Shown here piece by piece: positions 35,171 through 47,258 of a DNA stretch of 64,000 nt; the first letter of the stretch is position 1, and every line of letters starts with the position of its first letter. Source of the DNA: Celoporthe dispersa (Eukaryota; Ascomycota; Sordariomycetes; Diaporthales; Cryphonectriaceae); assembly GCA_016584495.1 (NCBI GenBank), contig WAID01000012.1, positions 868,001 to 932,000 of the forward strand, given 5' to 3'. The notes under the pieces were generated by a model. It worked only from the letters and a program-made list of their open reading frames with translations, made no database searches and was not told where the DNA came from. The position numbers and the translations under genes are program-made.

Positions 35171-35566
35171 TTTGGATGTGATTGTTGTGGGGTTGAGGGG
35201 AGAGCGTTCTGTTGACGTCGTTGCTGGAGGATTGAAGGGGTGGTTCGATACGGAAGTTGGGACTCAAGCCGAGCTGCCTGCGTAAAGGTTGTCTGCTGGG
35301 CCCTGATAGGGCGGGTCGGTGGACGGGCTTAGTCAGCCAATTTTTCCAACTATCAGAGATGCCTCACTGAAGCCTGGACTGACGAAATATCAGACACGAC
35401 TGACATTTGCTATTTACAATTTTAATCCGCCACTCACAACCGTTCATTTGTCTTCATAGGCCTCACTGCTTACAACAAGGTTCCTATGAATATCATGATG
35501 CGATAATATCGGCCCCGAAATGTTGCATCTTTGGTGGCAACAACACGTCTAGCCACAAGAAAAGTT
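35171..35566. promoter_or_regulatory. Divergent promoter region of COX7-type gene and helical-repeat gene
   Basis: A 396-nt gap between divergent genes. No coding signal. Confidence 0.35.
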
Positions 35567-38169
35567 ATGCGACGAGCGCTGCTCGGCATCCCACAGTCGC
35601 AAAAAGGCATTTCGAGATTCTCTTGCCGGGACTGGCCACGAAAGTCACTTCACTATGGTGGGATGCCGCTATGCGTCGACACAACACGCTATTCTTCGTC
35701 CGTCACCTTCGCGTCTCGGTACCACCACCTCGACGGGCCAGGGCGGCGGCTGAGGAGGTGACGTTCGGCGAGCTTGGTGATGAGGATATCTCTTTTCCGA
35801 AGGCCTCAAGCAGGGGATCGCACAGGCCTTGTCGAGACATCGGAAGCTCGCGAAGACGGACCTAGTAGTCACCAGCTACCCACCTCCAGGGTCAAGGCTG
35901 TACGGAAAATGGCAGTCGCTGTCTGTGGACCACGACAGGCTCGTTCAGGAATCCGACATCAACGTCCCTGACAGCCAGGGCGTGAGGCTCGTGAACCATC
36001 CCAAGCATGAGCAGGATATCGAGCTATGGGGCTGCCTCCTTCAGTTTGTGCACCGGCGGATGGGCCGTGACGGCGTGATCATGCTATGGCAGTCCGTCTT
36101 CAACAGACGAAAGCTGTACCAGGTAGATGGTCCGCTGGCCCAGGCATTCTGGAGCATAGTTCTCAATGCAGCTGTATCCAGCGAGGCCTTCCTACGAGAG
36201 GTTGTCGAATATGCCGAGTGGATGCGTGAGACACACCACGTCCAGTGGCCCCATCTGTACACCACAGTCATTTCCTACATGGTAGAAAATGCTCGCAGGA
36301 CCGATCTTCTGCGATGGCACGTCACCTTGATGCCTTCTTTCGGGCCTGATGAAGCCGAGTTTGTCGACCTTGTGAAAAGTTTCATCACCAACCCAGATCA
36401 CCGCACTCAGAACTCACTTAAGCTTCTGTACACCTACAGCGCTCACCGCAAGCTCTACGACAACCTCATTCCATATCTTTACGCCAAAGGTCATGCAGCG
36501 CTCGCCATGCAATGGCGCATGCTGTTGTGTAGTCTCAACGACACTCCCGTGTCTCTGACGGCTCGGCCATTCTTGCGCTTTGTGGGCGCTTACTATTCCA
36601 ACACCTCACTCAGGGAAGACGAAAGAATGGTGGCGGGATTGGATTTGGGCGAGTCCGAGGACTCGGGTCCTACAGATCAACCTTCAGAAACACCCATCAC
36701 CGGTCAGAACCTGAGCTACCTGATCAATCGGGTCCATGGCGAGACGTTCGGCATTCAAGAGAAGCCTTACAACGACAGACTGGGAGCAAAATGGTTTGCA
36801 AGCTCCTGGGTGGGCCTCGATTTTGCCATCAATGTTATCTACACAATGGGCATGAAAGGCATCGGCCCACTGTCATTGCAGTCGATTGCACTGCGGGAGG
36901 GCCACGCGCAGGGCGTCCTTCATCGGATTGAGCAGTTGGAACAGCTCAAGATCAGGCTCCCTCGAACGAACTATGTGAGGGCGATTCGGCATTACGCCGC
37001 GATTAGCGACAACGAGTCGTTATTAGAACTACTCCACTCCGACGTGCATCCGGACCTCTTCGATGATGAGGCTGCACAAGACGAGCTGCTTGCGAGCTGT
37101 GTCCGGGCAGATGACTGGAAGACGTACCGGCTGGTCCTCAAGACGAGATCAGCCGTACTATCCGGCGTGGTCGCAAACGCGAGCGATCGTGTGCTAGAAT
37201 CCTGCATCCGTCAGGGCGATGGCCCCATGACGCTTCAGGTCCTCCAGGAGATGTCAGCGCACAAAGTCGGCCTGGCGCCAATGACCAGCCACATCCTCTC
37301 GAGCTTCATCCTACAGAACCTCTCGCCACACGTCACACCCGGGGAATCGAGAGAGCACGTCGACCTGCAGATCTCTCTCTGTCGCCAGCTAGCAGCCAGC
37401 CGCTTTCCACCCGCCGTCGAGGTCTGGCAGACCCTCCTCTACCGCCTAGGCCGCGAGCACCGTCTCGTCGACCTCGAGCGGCTGTCCCTAGACATCCTCC
37501 GCATCTTCACCGACCATGCCAGGTCGGACCAGCCCATGTGGACCTCACATGTTGCCGATATACCAGCGCCTCTGCGTTCTGAATCCCCATATCCATACTT
37601 CCAGAGAATTCCGCGCGACCTTCCTATCCGCCACGACAAACACCCCCTCCGCCAGATCTTCGATAAGAAGCTGCAGAACTCAATTGTGAGGTGGGGATTC
37701 ATGTACACGCGGTACAATCCCGAAGCAGAGGCCACCGCGGCATCGCTGCTCACATCGCCAGTGCCCAGGTCGTCATCATCCTTTTTCGCGAAAGAATACG
37801 ACGCTCTCCACCCAGCCAAATTCCATTTTGCGCGCGGCATCAGACTACTTGCCATGTTGCGCGACAGGGGGAATGTTCACGCTCGCTCCGACGGTGCAGA
37901 AGCAGGCGACGACGAGGCTCGTGGATCTGTACAAAGGCGGAGGCAGAGGGGGTTATGAGTGGCCGCAGGGGAACCTGAGAAAAGCACAGCTGAGGAGGCT
38001 GACGCGATTAAGTCTCGCCGAGGCGAAGGACCTCTGCGATGCGGCTTGGGGAAGTGGGGAGATCGTGCCGAGTCTTTTGGATCTGGAGAGGAGGATCGAG
38101 CTTGAGGAAGTGAGAGATAAAGCGGGCAGTCTGCAGAAGAGGCTGGAGAGAATCAACGGATGCAGATAG
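35567..38169 (+). CDS. Mitochondrial helical-repeat (PPR-like) protein, hypothetical
   Basis: Large protein, about 867 aa if three single-base shifts are allowed, built of repeated helical pairs. The style (two-helix repeats such as IELWGCLLQFVHRRMGRDGV, LYTTVISYMVENARRTDLLR) resembles fungal mitochondrial pentatricopeptide proteins, but no specific family is claimed. The proposed start MRRALLGIPQSQ at 35567 gives a basic presequence with RYSSSVTFASR. The clean main frame starts at about 35800. Shifts are needed at about 35741-35743 (one base missing), 35791-35796 (one missing) and in the G-run 37867-37871 (one extra). After the last, MFTLAPTVQKQATTRL continues the protein to DKAGSLQKRLERINGC and the stop at 38169. 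No introns are seen. Organelle RNA work is inference. Confidence 0.65.
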
Positions 38170-38406
38170 ATGCTGCTATATGACATTGATATGAGTCGAC
38201 GTGAGGTTGAATTATTTGCATAGCCTGAGGGAAACAAATACCCGCTCTACGATGAATTATGTTTCAGCTGTAATACAAGGCGTATGGATATAAGGAGATT
38301 TCAGGGTGCGATATCGGTGATGTTGATATCTTCATATGATCTATCCATATGCTGAATAGTATTGTACGTACGAAAGCAGCCCTAATTGGTGCCTTTTGAC
38401 AGTCCG

Positions 38407-39911
38407 TCATCCTGCTGCCCTCACTAACCTATGCCTTAAACGATCCCTTAATCTTCTCGTATCCTCCTGCGATCCTTCACCTAACAGCTCGCCCAACCCT
38501 CCACCATGAGCACCAGCTCTCATCATGACAATTCCATCTTCCATGTTCACCTCGCCCGGACTTCCACCACCACCTCCTGGCCCTCCCCCACCACCGTCTC
38601 CTCCTCCTCCCCCTCCGCCGCTGCCACGTTTGGGCTTCACCAGGAGTAGAATGAACATTCCCACCACGATCAGGAACAGCAGGAATATGATCTTCCTCTT
38701 GGTCGTCTTCTTCTGGTACCCGCTCGCGACCTTGAGCTCCCGGTCCGCCTCCTTGACGTCCGTCGCCATGCGCTCGACGTTGTAGTCGATGCGGTCCAGC
38801 ATGGTGCCCTGGTCGATGACCATGGTCTGCAGGTCCCGGAACAGGTCGGACAGGTCGATGATGCCCTGCGCGATCTCCTCAATCTCACGCTCGCGCTGGA
38901 TGATGGCCGCATCGTTCTTGTGGAGCTGCTTCTGGCGGAGGGAGGACTGCAGGGTGGACTGCGAGAAGGACTTGTCGGTCTCGGACTCGAGCAGGGTGAT
39001 GTCTGTGTTGTAGGAGCTGCCGCCGAGGGGGGTGGAGGAGCGCTCCGGGTTGGGTGAGGGGAGGGCTGGGTTCTGGAGGCCGCGGAGCTCTTTTTTCCCC
39101 CAAGTGTCTCTCTGTTAGTAGAGGTTCCATCTCGTTGAGCTATCCAGGAACGCAGGGGCGGAGGGAAGAGGGAAAGGGCGAAGATGAAGGGATAGACAGT
39201 TGGCAGGACATACTCTTCAGGTAGGTACTCTGCTTCTTCCTGAACCCAGCGCTCGCCTCCTGGACTCTCGTGGCGAGGCTGACGCGGATGTTTTTGGCCA
39301 TGACCTCCTCAGCCCTCGTCATAGTTCCGGCAGCCTGCTGCTCGCGCACCATAGCCTCGATCCGCTGGATACACCTGTGGCAGTCGTGGAACCCCTTGGT
39401 GATGTCCTGGGTGAGGCTCTCGATGTCCCGCTCCTCGGCGCGCTTGGTGGCGTCGTCATCGAAGCCGGGCAGCACGTGTTGCTGGTGGAGGCGTTCGAGC
39501 TTCTGAGACTTCTTGGCGACGTCGGCCAGGATCTCGGTCACCTCGTCGGTGATGTCGGCCCAGCGCGGCGGGAGCAGGTCCATCTCGATCACGGCGTCGC
39601 CATCGTCGTGGTAGTCAGCGGACCCGGCGGAGAGGAGGCCGCGCCGGTCGTCGTCGGCGGAGAAGAGCACCGAGGACCCCGTCGCCGCGCCGAAGCGCTC
39701 GGTGGTGTTGCCGGAGAGGGAGGAGGAGCCGCCATATTTGTTGCGGTGCGTCGGGTGGTGGGCGTAGGACTGCCGGTAGGAGAGGTAGCTGTGGTCCGGT
39801 TGGGAGTCGTCAGAATCAGGAGGAGAGAAGGGGGGAGGGGGAGCTTCTCGACAGTAAGGTGTGGGTGAGGTCACGACAGGGGCCTTACAGGTTGGTCCTG
39901 TCTCGCCACAT
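38407..39911 (-). CDS. TLG2: Endosomal/trans-Golgi t-SNARE, syntaxin-16/TLG2
   Basis: Membrane SNARE for endosome-to-Golgi fusion. Exons: 39911-39889, 39788-39214 and 39089-38407, 426 aa. MWRDRTNLYLSYRQSYAHHP is the family N-terminus (Sec1/Munc18-binding peptide) and needs the first 23-nt exon. An Habc-like helical region follows (KKSQKLERLHQQHVLPGFDD, LTQDITKGFHDCHRCI). The SNARE helix is about 300-360 with the zero-layer Gln in DLFRDLQTMVIDQGTMLDRI. The TM segment is IIFLLFLIVVGMFILLLV. Behind it is an unusual lumenal tail of about 60 residues with long Gly runs. Start and splices are supported by exact phase. Confidence 0.92.
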
Positions 39912-41328
39912 GGCGGACGCCTGGGGAGGGAGGGGGCGACGAGTGCTTTCTCAGTATGGGTGTGGCCTCTGGGCAGCTTGTGGTTAAAGGACTATGCTAG
40001 GCAGGGTCGCGTTGATGATGGCTGGGCTGTAGCCTTGGTAGGTCACATCACATGGCCAGTTGTTTATCGTTGTGGTAAGTCATGCAGGTGCACCAGGGGT
40101 TTGTGAGGTCCAAGGTAGTTTTAGTCGTGTGAAGGTGGTGAGGAGGAGGTGGTGGTGGTAACGTAAGAAAGCCTGGGATGACGGTGGATGTCCTTGTCCT
40201 GAATTTAGACTGACGAATCGGGGCTCGAATAGTGGCAGAGAAGGCTGAGAAGGGCAATTGAAGCTACAGCCTTGAGTACCTGTGATTTGGGGACGAGCAA
40301 TGTTCAGCCTGCTGCAAGCTAACCAGCCAAACCTGGTCAGGCTAGGCTGGCCTAAACAGGAGCCAGGCCCTCAATCCCACCTGAACAGCTGTCTGACGTC
40401 GCTTGGGAATAACGCCAGGGGGGATCACCAGGTCTCAGAGAAAAGGTACCGAGGCAGCCTGATCAGAAGTATTTTGTACACCACCGTGTGCAGACTTCCC
40501 TGCATTGTTCCTACTACGGATGAAGTTCTACAGAGCTACAAAGATCTTGTGTCAGACTACATTGTACAGCAGCTACAGGATCTTGGGCAACAAAACAAAG
40601 TCTCCATGATAACCAGGTTCCATGCAGGCCTCAAATATGTTGAGGATGTTGTGTGTACTTTGTATTTAGCTGGGGTGGTGGTGGTGGAATATGACCATAG
40701 GACTGCACAGTAGGTACATTTGCAGTGTACTATACCTGCACATGACCAAATAAAATAGACTGTGTGCAGGCTCGAGATCAATGGCCCAGAGGAAGCATGA
40801 ATGTAGACTGGAGGGGAAGGGAAGGAGGGTGGATCAAAAGCTGAAAGAACTCCCAACATGTAGCTTGGGAGACCTCCCAACACCACCCTCGAGTCCTGAA
40901 GTCCTGGAGAGCTGTCGGTGGCGGTGGTGAGGGAGCCCAGCGCAGCACAGCACAGCCCAAACCCAGCCAGGCTCAGGCCCTCCAAGCTGGGGGGGCACTC
41001 GTGTCCCTACAGGTGGTTGGATGCTGTCCAGTCAGTGGGTGACATCAAGTCCTTTGGGGGCTGTCTGGCTGGTCCTCTTCACCGTTGGCGCTACCCCACC
41101 CATGCTCCCGCCTGCCAAGTCGCCCGCCCCTTTTAGACGGGGCCTCTTCCCGCTCTTGTTCCCTTCCCAAACTCCAGAGCTGGATCTTATCCTGCACCAC
41201 CACAGAAGCTCACCCTTCCTCTCCGTGACCCTCGCCTGCCCACCAGCGTTTCTCTCGCCAGCGACGACGACTTTCCGTGACAGAATTCCCACCTCCTTCA
41301 TAGATATCACCCCACATCCACAGCTAAT
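39912..41328. other. Divergent intergenic region of TLG2 and calmodulin
   Basis: No gene is seen in 1417 nt. C/T-rich near the calmodulin start. GGT-rich and CCACC-type tracts near 40130-40160 and 40675-40690. Confidence 0.45.
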
Positions 41329-42407
41329 ATGGTTCGTCAACCCTCCTTCTTGGGGCGTGGGACCTGTCAAGAAGCCTGGGCCAGACCCCTTTTTCTCCGA
41401 CCCCGCGCTGCCTAGCCAGACCCAGGCTCTTGAGGGGCACACGCAACCAACACCTTGACGAGAGCTCTCGTGGACCGCGTCGGGCTGACCTCAAACCTCG
41501 TCTCCTACAGGCTGATTCTCTTACCGAGGAACAAGTCTCCGAGTTCAAGGAGGCCTTCTCCCTCTTCGTGAGTGCATCATTCTGAACTCTTCCTCTGTTC
41601 TGTTCCCTGGACGCGTTCGCTGACGGAGCTTGTTCCAAATCACAGGATAAGGACGGCGATGGTAGGTCGCTCCCTCCCGCCCACGCTTCATCTCATATAC
41701 AACCCCAGCGATAGCGCGACCAATACCGCACAATGGCATCCGCAGGCCTCATACGTTGGTCGTCAGGTCCACCGAAACAAGAATGCTAAGAGGTGACTGT
41801 CCAGGTCAAATTACCACCAAGGAGCTCGGCACGGTCATGCGATCGCTGGGCCAGAACCCGTCCGAGTCTGAGCTGCAAGACATGATTAACGAGGTTGACG
41901 CCGACAACAACGGCACCATCGACTTTCCTGGTACGTCAGAAACCAGCTATCCCACCAGTCTCGAAAGCAACGAAGCCTTTTACTGACATGACGCGCGACT
42001 ACAGAGTTCCTTACCATGATGGCGCGCAAGATGAAGGACACCGACTCTGAGGAGGAAATCCGTGAGGCCTTCAAGGTTCGACACCTCCTCGAAAAGAGCA
42101 ACCAGGGAAGACGGGGGAAAAGAAACGAAGGAAGCTGACAGTAAGACCAGGTCTTCGACCGCGACAACAACGGCTTCATCTCCGCCGCGGAGCTGCGCCA
42201 TGTCATGACCTCCATTGGCGAGAAGTTGACCGACGACGAGGTTGATGAGATGATCCGTGAGGCTGACCAGGACGGTGATGGTCGGATCGACTGTATGTCT
42301 ACCTGCCTTCCGGAGACCCAAACCCGGGATCCGACCCGTCAGATTCGGTTGCTAACTGTTACGTGTCACCAGACAACGAGTTTGTGCAGCTCATGATGCA
42401 GAAGTAA
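41329..42407 (+). CDS. CMD1: Calmodulin
   Basis: Calcium sensor that activates calcineurin, kinases and other targets. Seven exons: 41329-41331 (the ATG only), 41511-41567, 41646-41661, 41805-41930, 42005-42075, 42151-42292 and 42373-42407, giving exactly 149 aa. Four EF-hands are intact: DKDGDGQITTKE (20-31), [12 protein letters not shown] (56-67), [12 protein letters not shown] (93-104) and [12 protein letters not shown] (129-140). All loop positions 1, 3, 5 and 12 are acidic or Asn. An ATG-only first exon with a donor GTTCGT is seen; a start-only coding exon is known in fungal calmodulin genes. Exon 3 is 16 nt. All phases agree. Confidence 0.97.
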
Positions 42408-44093
42408 AGGTTCGGTTCTACTTAGTAACACAGCCTTATACCGCAACCACGATGCCCTAAATCATGATCAAGGAATGGACTCGTTGTTTATTTATTTATT
42501 TTTCCCCCTGCACACATCTGTCTGGCTTGCGTTGCTTCCGCCCAGTGGCTGCCTGCCTGTCCTCGGACAGGACAGTGCCGTCTCGCTTTCTTGCTGAAGA
42601 GATGGTTTTATGAGGCCAATGACGAATGAGTCCAGTGTGAAATGGGATCTGTAGGCTTTTTCATCTGTTCACACAATCTAATTGCCGACCACGGGTGTCG
42701 TTACCAGACCTGACCGCAGAGCGACACTGCTGGTGCCGAATACGGGACTGTGATCACATGCCAGACCGAGCGACAAAATCCACCACGACGGCAGTCCATC
42801 TTCACCGTGCTGGCTTCGCGGGGCATGAGCTGTTGTATCTCACGAGAAGTAGATTCTGCCGTCGTCTGCTACCACGAAGGACCCCACCCACCATGCCACC
42901 CGAACATGGGCCCGAAACTCGAGTAAATAAACCTGGATCTTCTGTTCATACAGAGGGCACACGATGGTCAGATTGACATTGCAAGAAACCAACGTCATAC
43001 CTGCATGGAGGGTGATTCTGCACAGGCAACGGTACATCTCCCCGAGTGTGGCAGTGCTCTCTAGCGTCATCGTCTGCGTCCCCTAGCCAAACACCAACAT
43101 GGGCACATGTTCTGATCTTCAGCCCTACGGGGCGAGATCGTGGTAGACTTGTGTGTGTGCGTGTGTATGTGCGCGCGTGTGTAAGCTGCAAGATTATAAA
43201 TAGTGCTATTATTATAGCATTACTGCGTGGTGGAGAGCGCGGGGAGACGTGTTTATGCTATGCTCAGGTGGGAATCTAGACGCGCGAGTATCGGCTGGAA
43301 CTTGTTGGTGTTTCTCACTACTGTTCCCAACGCACACTCTGTCTCTATCTCTCCATCTACACAGGAGTCAGTCCTCAGTCCTGCTACCCTCCCCCTCCCG
43401 TCCTCCCCCTTTCTGATGCTGTGAGGCCTTGAGCTATGTGGCTGTTGTAAGCCCTTGGAGTGAGGGGTACGACGTCGGCCGAGATCACGAAGTTGAGTCA
43501 AACCTTACTCGAGGGAAAAGAGCAAGGGCGTTTTGCTTCGGCCCGTCCTTTCTTCGTCCCTTCTTCTTAGCGGGGCTTCCTCCCGCAGGTCTACCGCTGT
43601 CAGATCCGACCTCGAACAAGGCGCCAAACCCTTCTTTTGCTTCCTCGTCTGAAATAGCACCCGTGCTCCCGTCCCGTCTTGATTGTCTGAACCATACGTC
43701 AGTCAACACTACATCTGACCAGAACCACCGTTTGGGTGCCCTGTTGTGGTATATAGGAGTGGTGAATTCATTAATTATGTCCTAACACAATCCTTCTTCT
43801 TCTGAAATCATACTGTATTTTGTCGCTCAGTCCCTCGTTCCCAATGCTAACATAAGCTTATTATTCTGTGGAGCTTTGTCCTCGAGCCCTGCCTGTCCTG
43901 TGTCTCCTGGTCCTCCTCCACGTCAATCGAAGCCGACAAGACGCTGAACACCGACCTCCTCCTCCCTTCCTCCGCGTTTCCAGCGATGTGAGCACCGTAG
44001 CTCTTCAAAGCTTCGCTCGCCAACCTTCATCCCGACCGGTAGCACCTCCTCTGTGCTTCGCTCTTTTCCTTTCCCGCCGCCAGTCCTCCCAAG
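42408..44093. other. Intergenic region between calmodulin and GH47 gene
   Basis: No gene is seen in 1686 nt. It holds the calmodulin 3' flank and the mannosidase promoter and 5' UTR (C/T-rich from about 43870). A TG microsatellite lies near 43151-43180. Confidence 0.45.
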
Positions 44094-46025
44094 ATGCGCT
44101 CCCTCCGTCGGTGGCGGCCCCTCATCTTCCTCGTGACCATATGGCTACTCTTCATGTACTACCTGTTCCGCGACGACATCGAGAGCGCCTCCGAACCTCC
44201 AATACAGCAGACCGTACCCAATCCCCGGCCGGCCACGGGGCACCACGACGCCGCAGACGTTGAAGACATCTTCAAGAACGGGCCGGCAGAAAACGGCGGT
44301 CAGATAGGCGCAGACCACTGGTGGAGTCTGCCGAGGCGCTTCCCGGTCGACAACCCGCAGCCGCTTCCTCAGGTCAAGAAGAAGTGGAGGGGAGGCAAGA
44401 TACCCAAGATCCAGGCGCAGGCGCCGTCCGAATCCGAGACCGCGAGGGAGGTGCGCCTCAAGCGGCAGGCCGCGGTGAAGGAGAGCTTCTTACACAGCTG
44501 GAGCGGGTACAAGAAATACGCATGGCTGTCGGACGAGGTGACGCCGCTGACGGGGCGGCCCAAGAACCCCTTTGGCGGCTGGGCCGCGACGCTGGTGGAC
44601 ACGCTCGACAGCCTCTGGATCATGGGCCTGTACGAGGAGTTCGACGAGGCGGTGCGGGCGGCGGAGACGGTGGACTTCTCCAAGTCGAAGGCCGACCGGA
44701 TCAACGTCTTTGAGACGACCATCCGGTACCTGGGGGGCTACCTGAGCGCGTACGAGCTGAGCGGGAAGAGGCGCGAGGGCCTGCTGCGCAAGGCGGTCGA
44801 GGTCGCCGAGCTGCTGCTGTGCGCGTTCGACACGCGGAGCCACATGCCCATCGCGAGGTGGGACTGGAAGTACTACATGACGGGGCACGAGCAGATGCAC
44901 ACCAGGGACGTGCTCGTGTCGGAGCTGGGCTCGCTGACCATGGAGTTCACCAAGCTGTCGCAGCTGACGGGGGACGCGCGGTACTACGACGCCGTGCAGC
45001 GCATCACAGACCTGCTCGAGGCGAAGCAGTTCAACACAAAGCTGCCGGGGCTGTGGCCCGTCACAATCGGCATGAAGAAGAACCAGGTCGCGCCGGACCT
45101 CACGAGTGACAACTTCTTCACCATAGGAGGCATGGCCGACTCGCTGTACGAGTATTTCCCCAAGCAGTACCTCCTGCTAGGCGGCGCCCTCGAGCAGCCG
45201 CGCAGGATGTACGAGGGCTTCATCGAGGCGGCCAAGGCCAAGCTCTTCAGGCGCGTGTACAACCCGGACGACAGGCCCATCGTCCTCTCGGGCGACATGC
45301 AGGTCAAGCAGACCAACTGGGGGGTCCTCCAGGAGAAGTACATAAATAAGGGCCAGCACCTCACCTGCTTTGCTGGCGGCATGGTCGGGCTGGCCGCCAA
45401 GATATTTGACAGGCCCGCCGAGCTCGACCTAGCCGCCCAGCTGACGGACGGCTGTGTGTGGGCGTACGCCTCGCTGCCCACGGGTCTCATGCCGGAGCTC
45501 TTCCTCTTCGCGCCGTGCGGGGGCATAGAGGAGTCCCAGACGGGGCAGAACTGCGCCTGGGACGAGCGGGCGTGGCGGGCCCAGGTGCGCGACCACTTTG
45601 CGGGTGACAACCTTGACAAGCTGGCCTGGGACCCGAAGGGCCCGGAGATGGACAAGCTGCTTGGTGCCAAGGGCCTTCCCCCGGGCTTCGTGGAGCTGAT
45701 AGACAAGAAATACATCCTACGCCCAGAGGCCATCGAGTCCGTGTTTATCATGTACAGGCTCACGGGCGACAGTAAGTGGGCCGACACGGCGTGGCGCATG
45801 TTTGAGGCCGTCGAGGGCATGACGAGGTCCGGGATCGCTGCGGCGGGCGTCAAGGACGTCACGGGCATGAGCGGGCCAGACCATATCGACTCGATGGAGA
45901 GCTTCTGGCTGGCCGAGACGCTGAAATACTTTTATCTTGTGTTCTCGGAGTGGGACCTGGTGGACTTGGACAGGTGGGTGCTGAATACTGAGGCGCACCC
46001 TCTGCATCGGCCGGATGTTGCTTAG
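44094..46025 (+). CDS. Class I alpha-1,2-mannosidase (GH47), membrane-anchored
   Basis: Trims alpha-1,2-linked mannose from N-glycans in the ER/Golgi. Single exon, 643 aa. The N-terminus is a type II anchor, RWRPLIFLVTIWLLFMYYLF (residues 6-25). The GH47 domain (about 120-640) has the opening SFLHSWSGYKKYAWLSDEV, GGWAATLVDTLDSLWIMGLY, FETTIRYLGGYLSAYELSG, SEFTKLSQLTGDARYYDAV-like block, LDKLAWDPKGP and RPEAIESVFIMYRLTGD, and ends with the HIDSMESFWLAETLKYFYLV block with its conserved ESFWL-ETLKY. I see no break. ER-type versus Golgi-type is not decided from sequence alone. Confidence 0.95.
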   Translation: MRSLRRWRPLIFLVTIWLLFMYYLFRDDIESASEPPIQQTVPNPRPATGHHDAADVEDIFKNGPAENGGQIGADHWWSLPRRFPVDNPQPLPQVKKKWRGGKIPKIQAQAPSESETAREVRLKRQAAVKESFLHSWSGYKKYAWLSDEVTPLTGRPKNPFGGWAATLVDTLDSLWIMGLYEEFDEAVRAAETVDFSKSKADRINVFETTIRYLGGYLSAYELSGKRREGLLRKAVEVAELLLCAFDTRSHMPIARWDWKYYMTGHEQMHTRDVLVSELGSLTMEFTKLSQLTGDARYYDAVQRITDLLEAKQFNTKLPGLWPVTIGMKKNQVAPDLTSDNFFTIGGMADSLYEYFPKQYLLLGGALEQPRRMYEGFIEAAKAKLFRRVYNPDDRPIVLSGDMQVKQTNWGVLQEKYINKGQHLTCFAGGMVGLAAKIFDRPAELDLAAQLTDGCVWAYASLPTGLMPELFLFAPCGGIEESQTGQNCAWDERAWRAQVRDHFAGDNLDKLAWDPKGPEMDKLLGAKGLPPGFVELIDKKYILRPEAIESVFIMYRLTGDSKWADTAWRMFEAVEGMTRSGIAAAGVKDVTGMSGPDHIDSMESFWLAETLKYFYLVFSEWDLVDLDRWVLNTEAHPLHRPDVA

Positions 46026-47258
46026 GATGTGACGGGTCGGCTGTGGGGGTGGAAAAGTCTGGGAATATGGTGTATATGTTGCTCATGTTGTGTAGATGCA
46101 AACCTCCTCGGGAAACGACTGAGATACCCAGTTGGACGGATGGATAACAACACTATGTATAGTTTACAGTAGGATGGTCACTATCCTATAGGATCACTTC
46201 TCGGGTGTAGACACCTCGGATAAATGTCTCCATATAGATACGAGAAGAAAACTAAATAATAGAATCGATCAACCTGAACGTTAATTACCATAGACTTTCA
46301 AGACCGGTAGATAATTATCTTCATAGACGCACATGGCGATAAGCTACGGGGCCTTGAACACTGGGCTGCAAAGAAGAGTGGCAAGGTTACCAGAAACAGC
46401 AGACACAACTGAAAAACTGCACATTAAATGTCCCTCCCATCTTATGATCGTATGACTAATACAGATGTACATCATGAAATGGATCAAGCTCTCGATAAGT
46501 CCTCATTAATTAACTATAACCACCAAGAAATCAGAAACTTCTTTCCACTACATGAGTATAGTCTTGAGCACTGTTATTATAATCACGAATTTACATTCCT
46601 GCGATATAGGTCAACTTTTAGTATACTACTGATTATAATTTATATATATCTAAATTCATGCTGGGTTAAGCGAGCGGGAGTATGAACTGAAAGACTAGAC
46701 GTGGCCTTTTGTTAGATTGCTACATCAAGAATGTATACAATGTTTTAGGTCTTCATGTCACTTGGTGTCAAAGAGACCCGGGACATGATTGGAATACTTT
46801 GCAAGAGACCTTTGGAGTGGGACTACTTTCTGCAGGCTTTACAAGAGGGAGCAGAGGAACACAGGCCTCAGCAGGCATAGAATCGGCTGGCTAGTCATCG
46901 TCGATAGACTGGCAGGTTTTACTTCCTCGGATTCTGCGAAGTCTACCAGCTTCTACAAAGTTCTCGCTGTCTCTGAAGAGGATGGGAATGAGCCCGAACT
47001 GCAGAAGCGAGTATCCTTATTCCGTGCAACGAGACTGTCAGCGCCAAGGCATAAGGATGCGCTGCAAGAGTCACAGCAGGCAGCCACCCGCATGTGCCTT
47101 TTGGACAGGTGTCACTTTGCAATTCTGAAGATTGACAGATATGCATATATATATATATATTCATATATAATCACCAGGTCGCTCTACCTCGTGCTGGCCA
47201 TCATATCATCTCATTCCCGTCACCCGCTATCTTCAATAAATATATATATCCACTCATC
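46026..47258. other. A/T-rich intergenic region between GH47 gene and membrane protein gene
   Basis: No gene is seen. 46200-46690 is clearly more A/T-rich than its surroundings, and an AT microsatellite lies at about 47143-47160. The A/T island could be an old mobile-element remnant or a natural low-GC patch. Confidence 0.4.

Noticed and set aside
41021..41458. 145-codon + frame upstream of and across the calmodulin start
   Set aside because: It covers the calmodulin 5' leader and first intron, which are fixed by the exact-phase calmodulin gene model.
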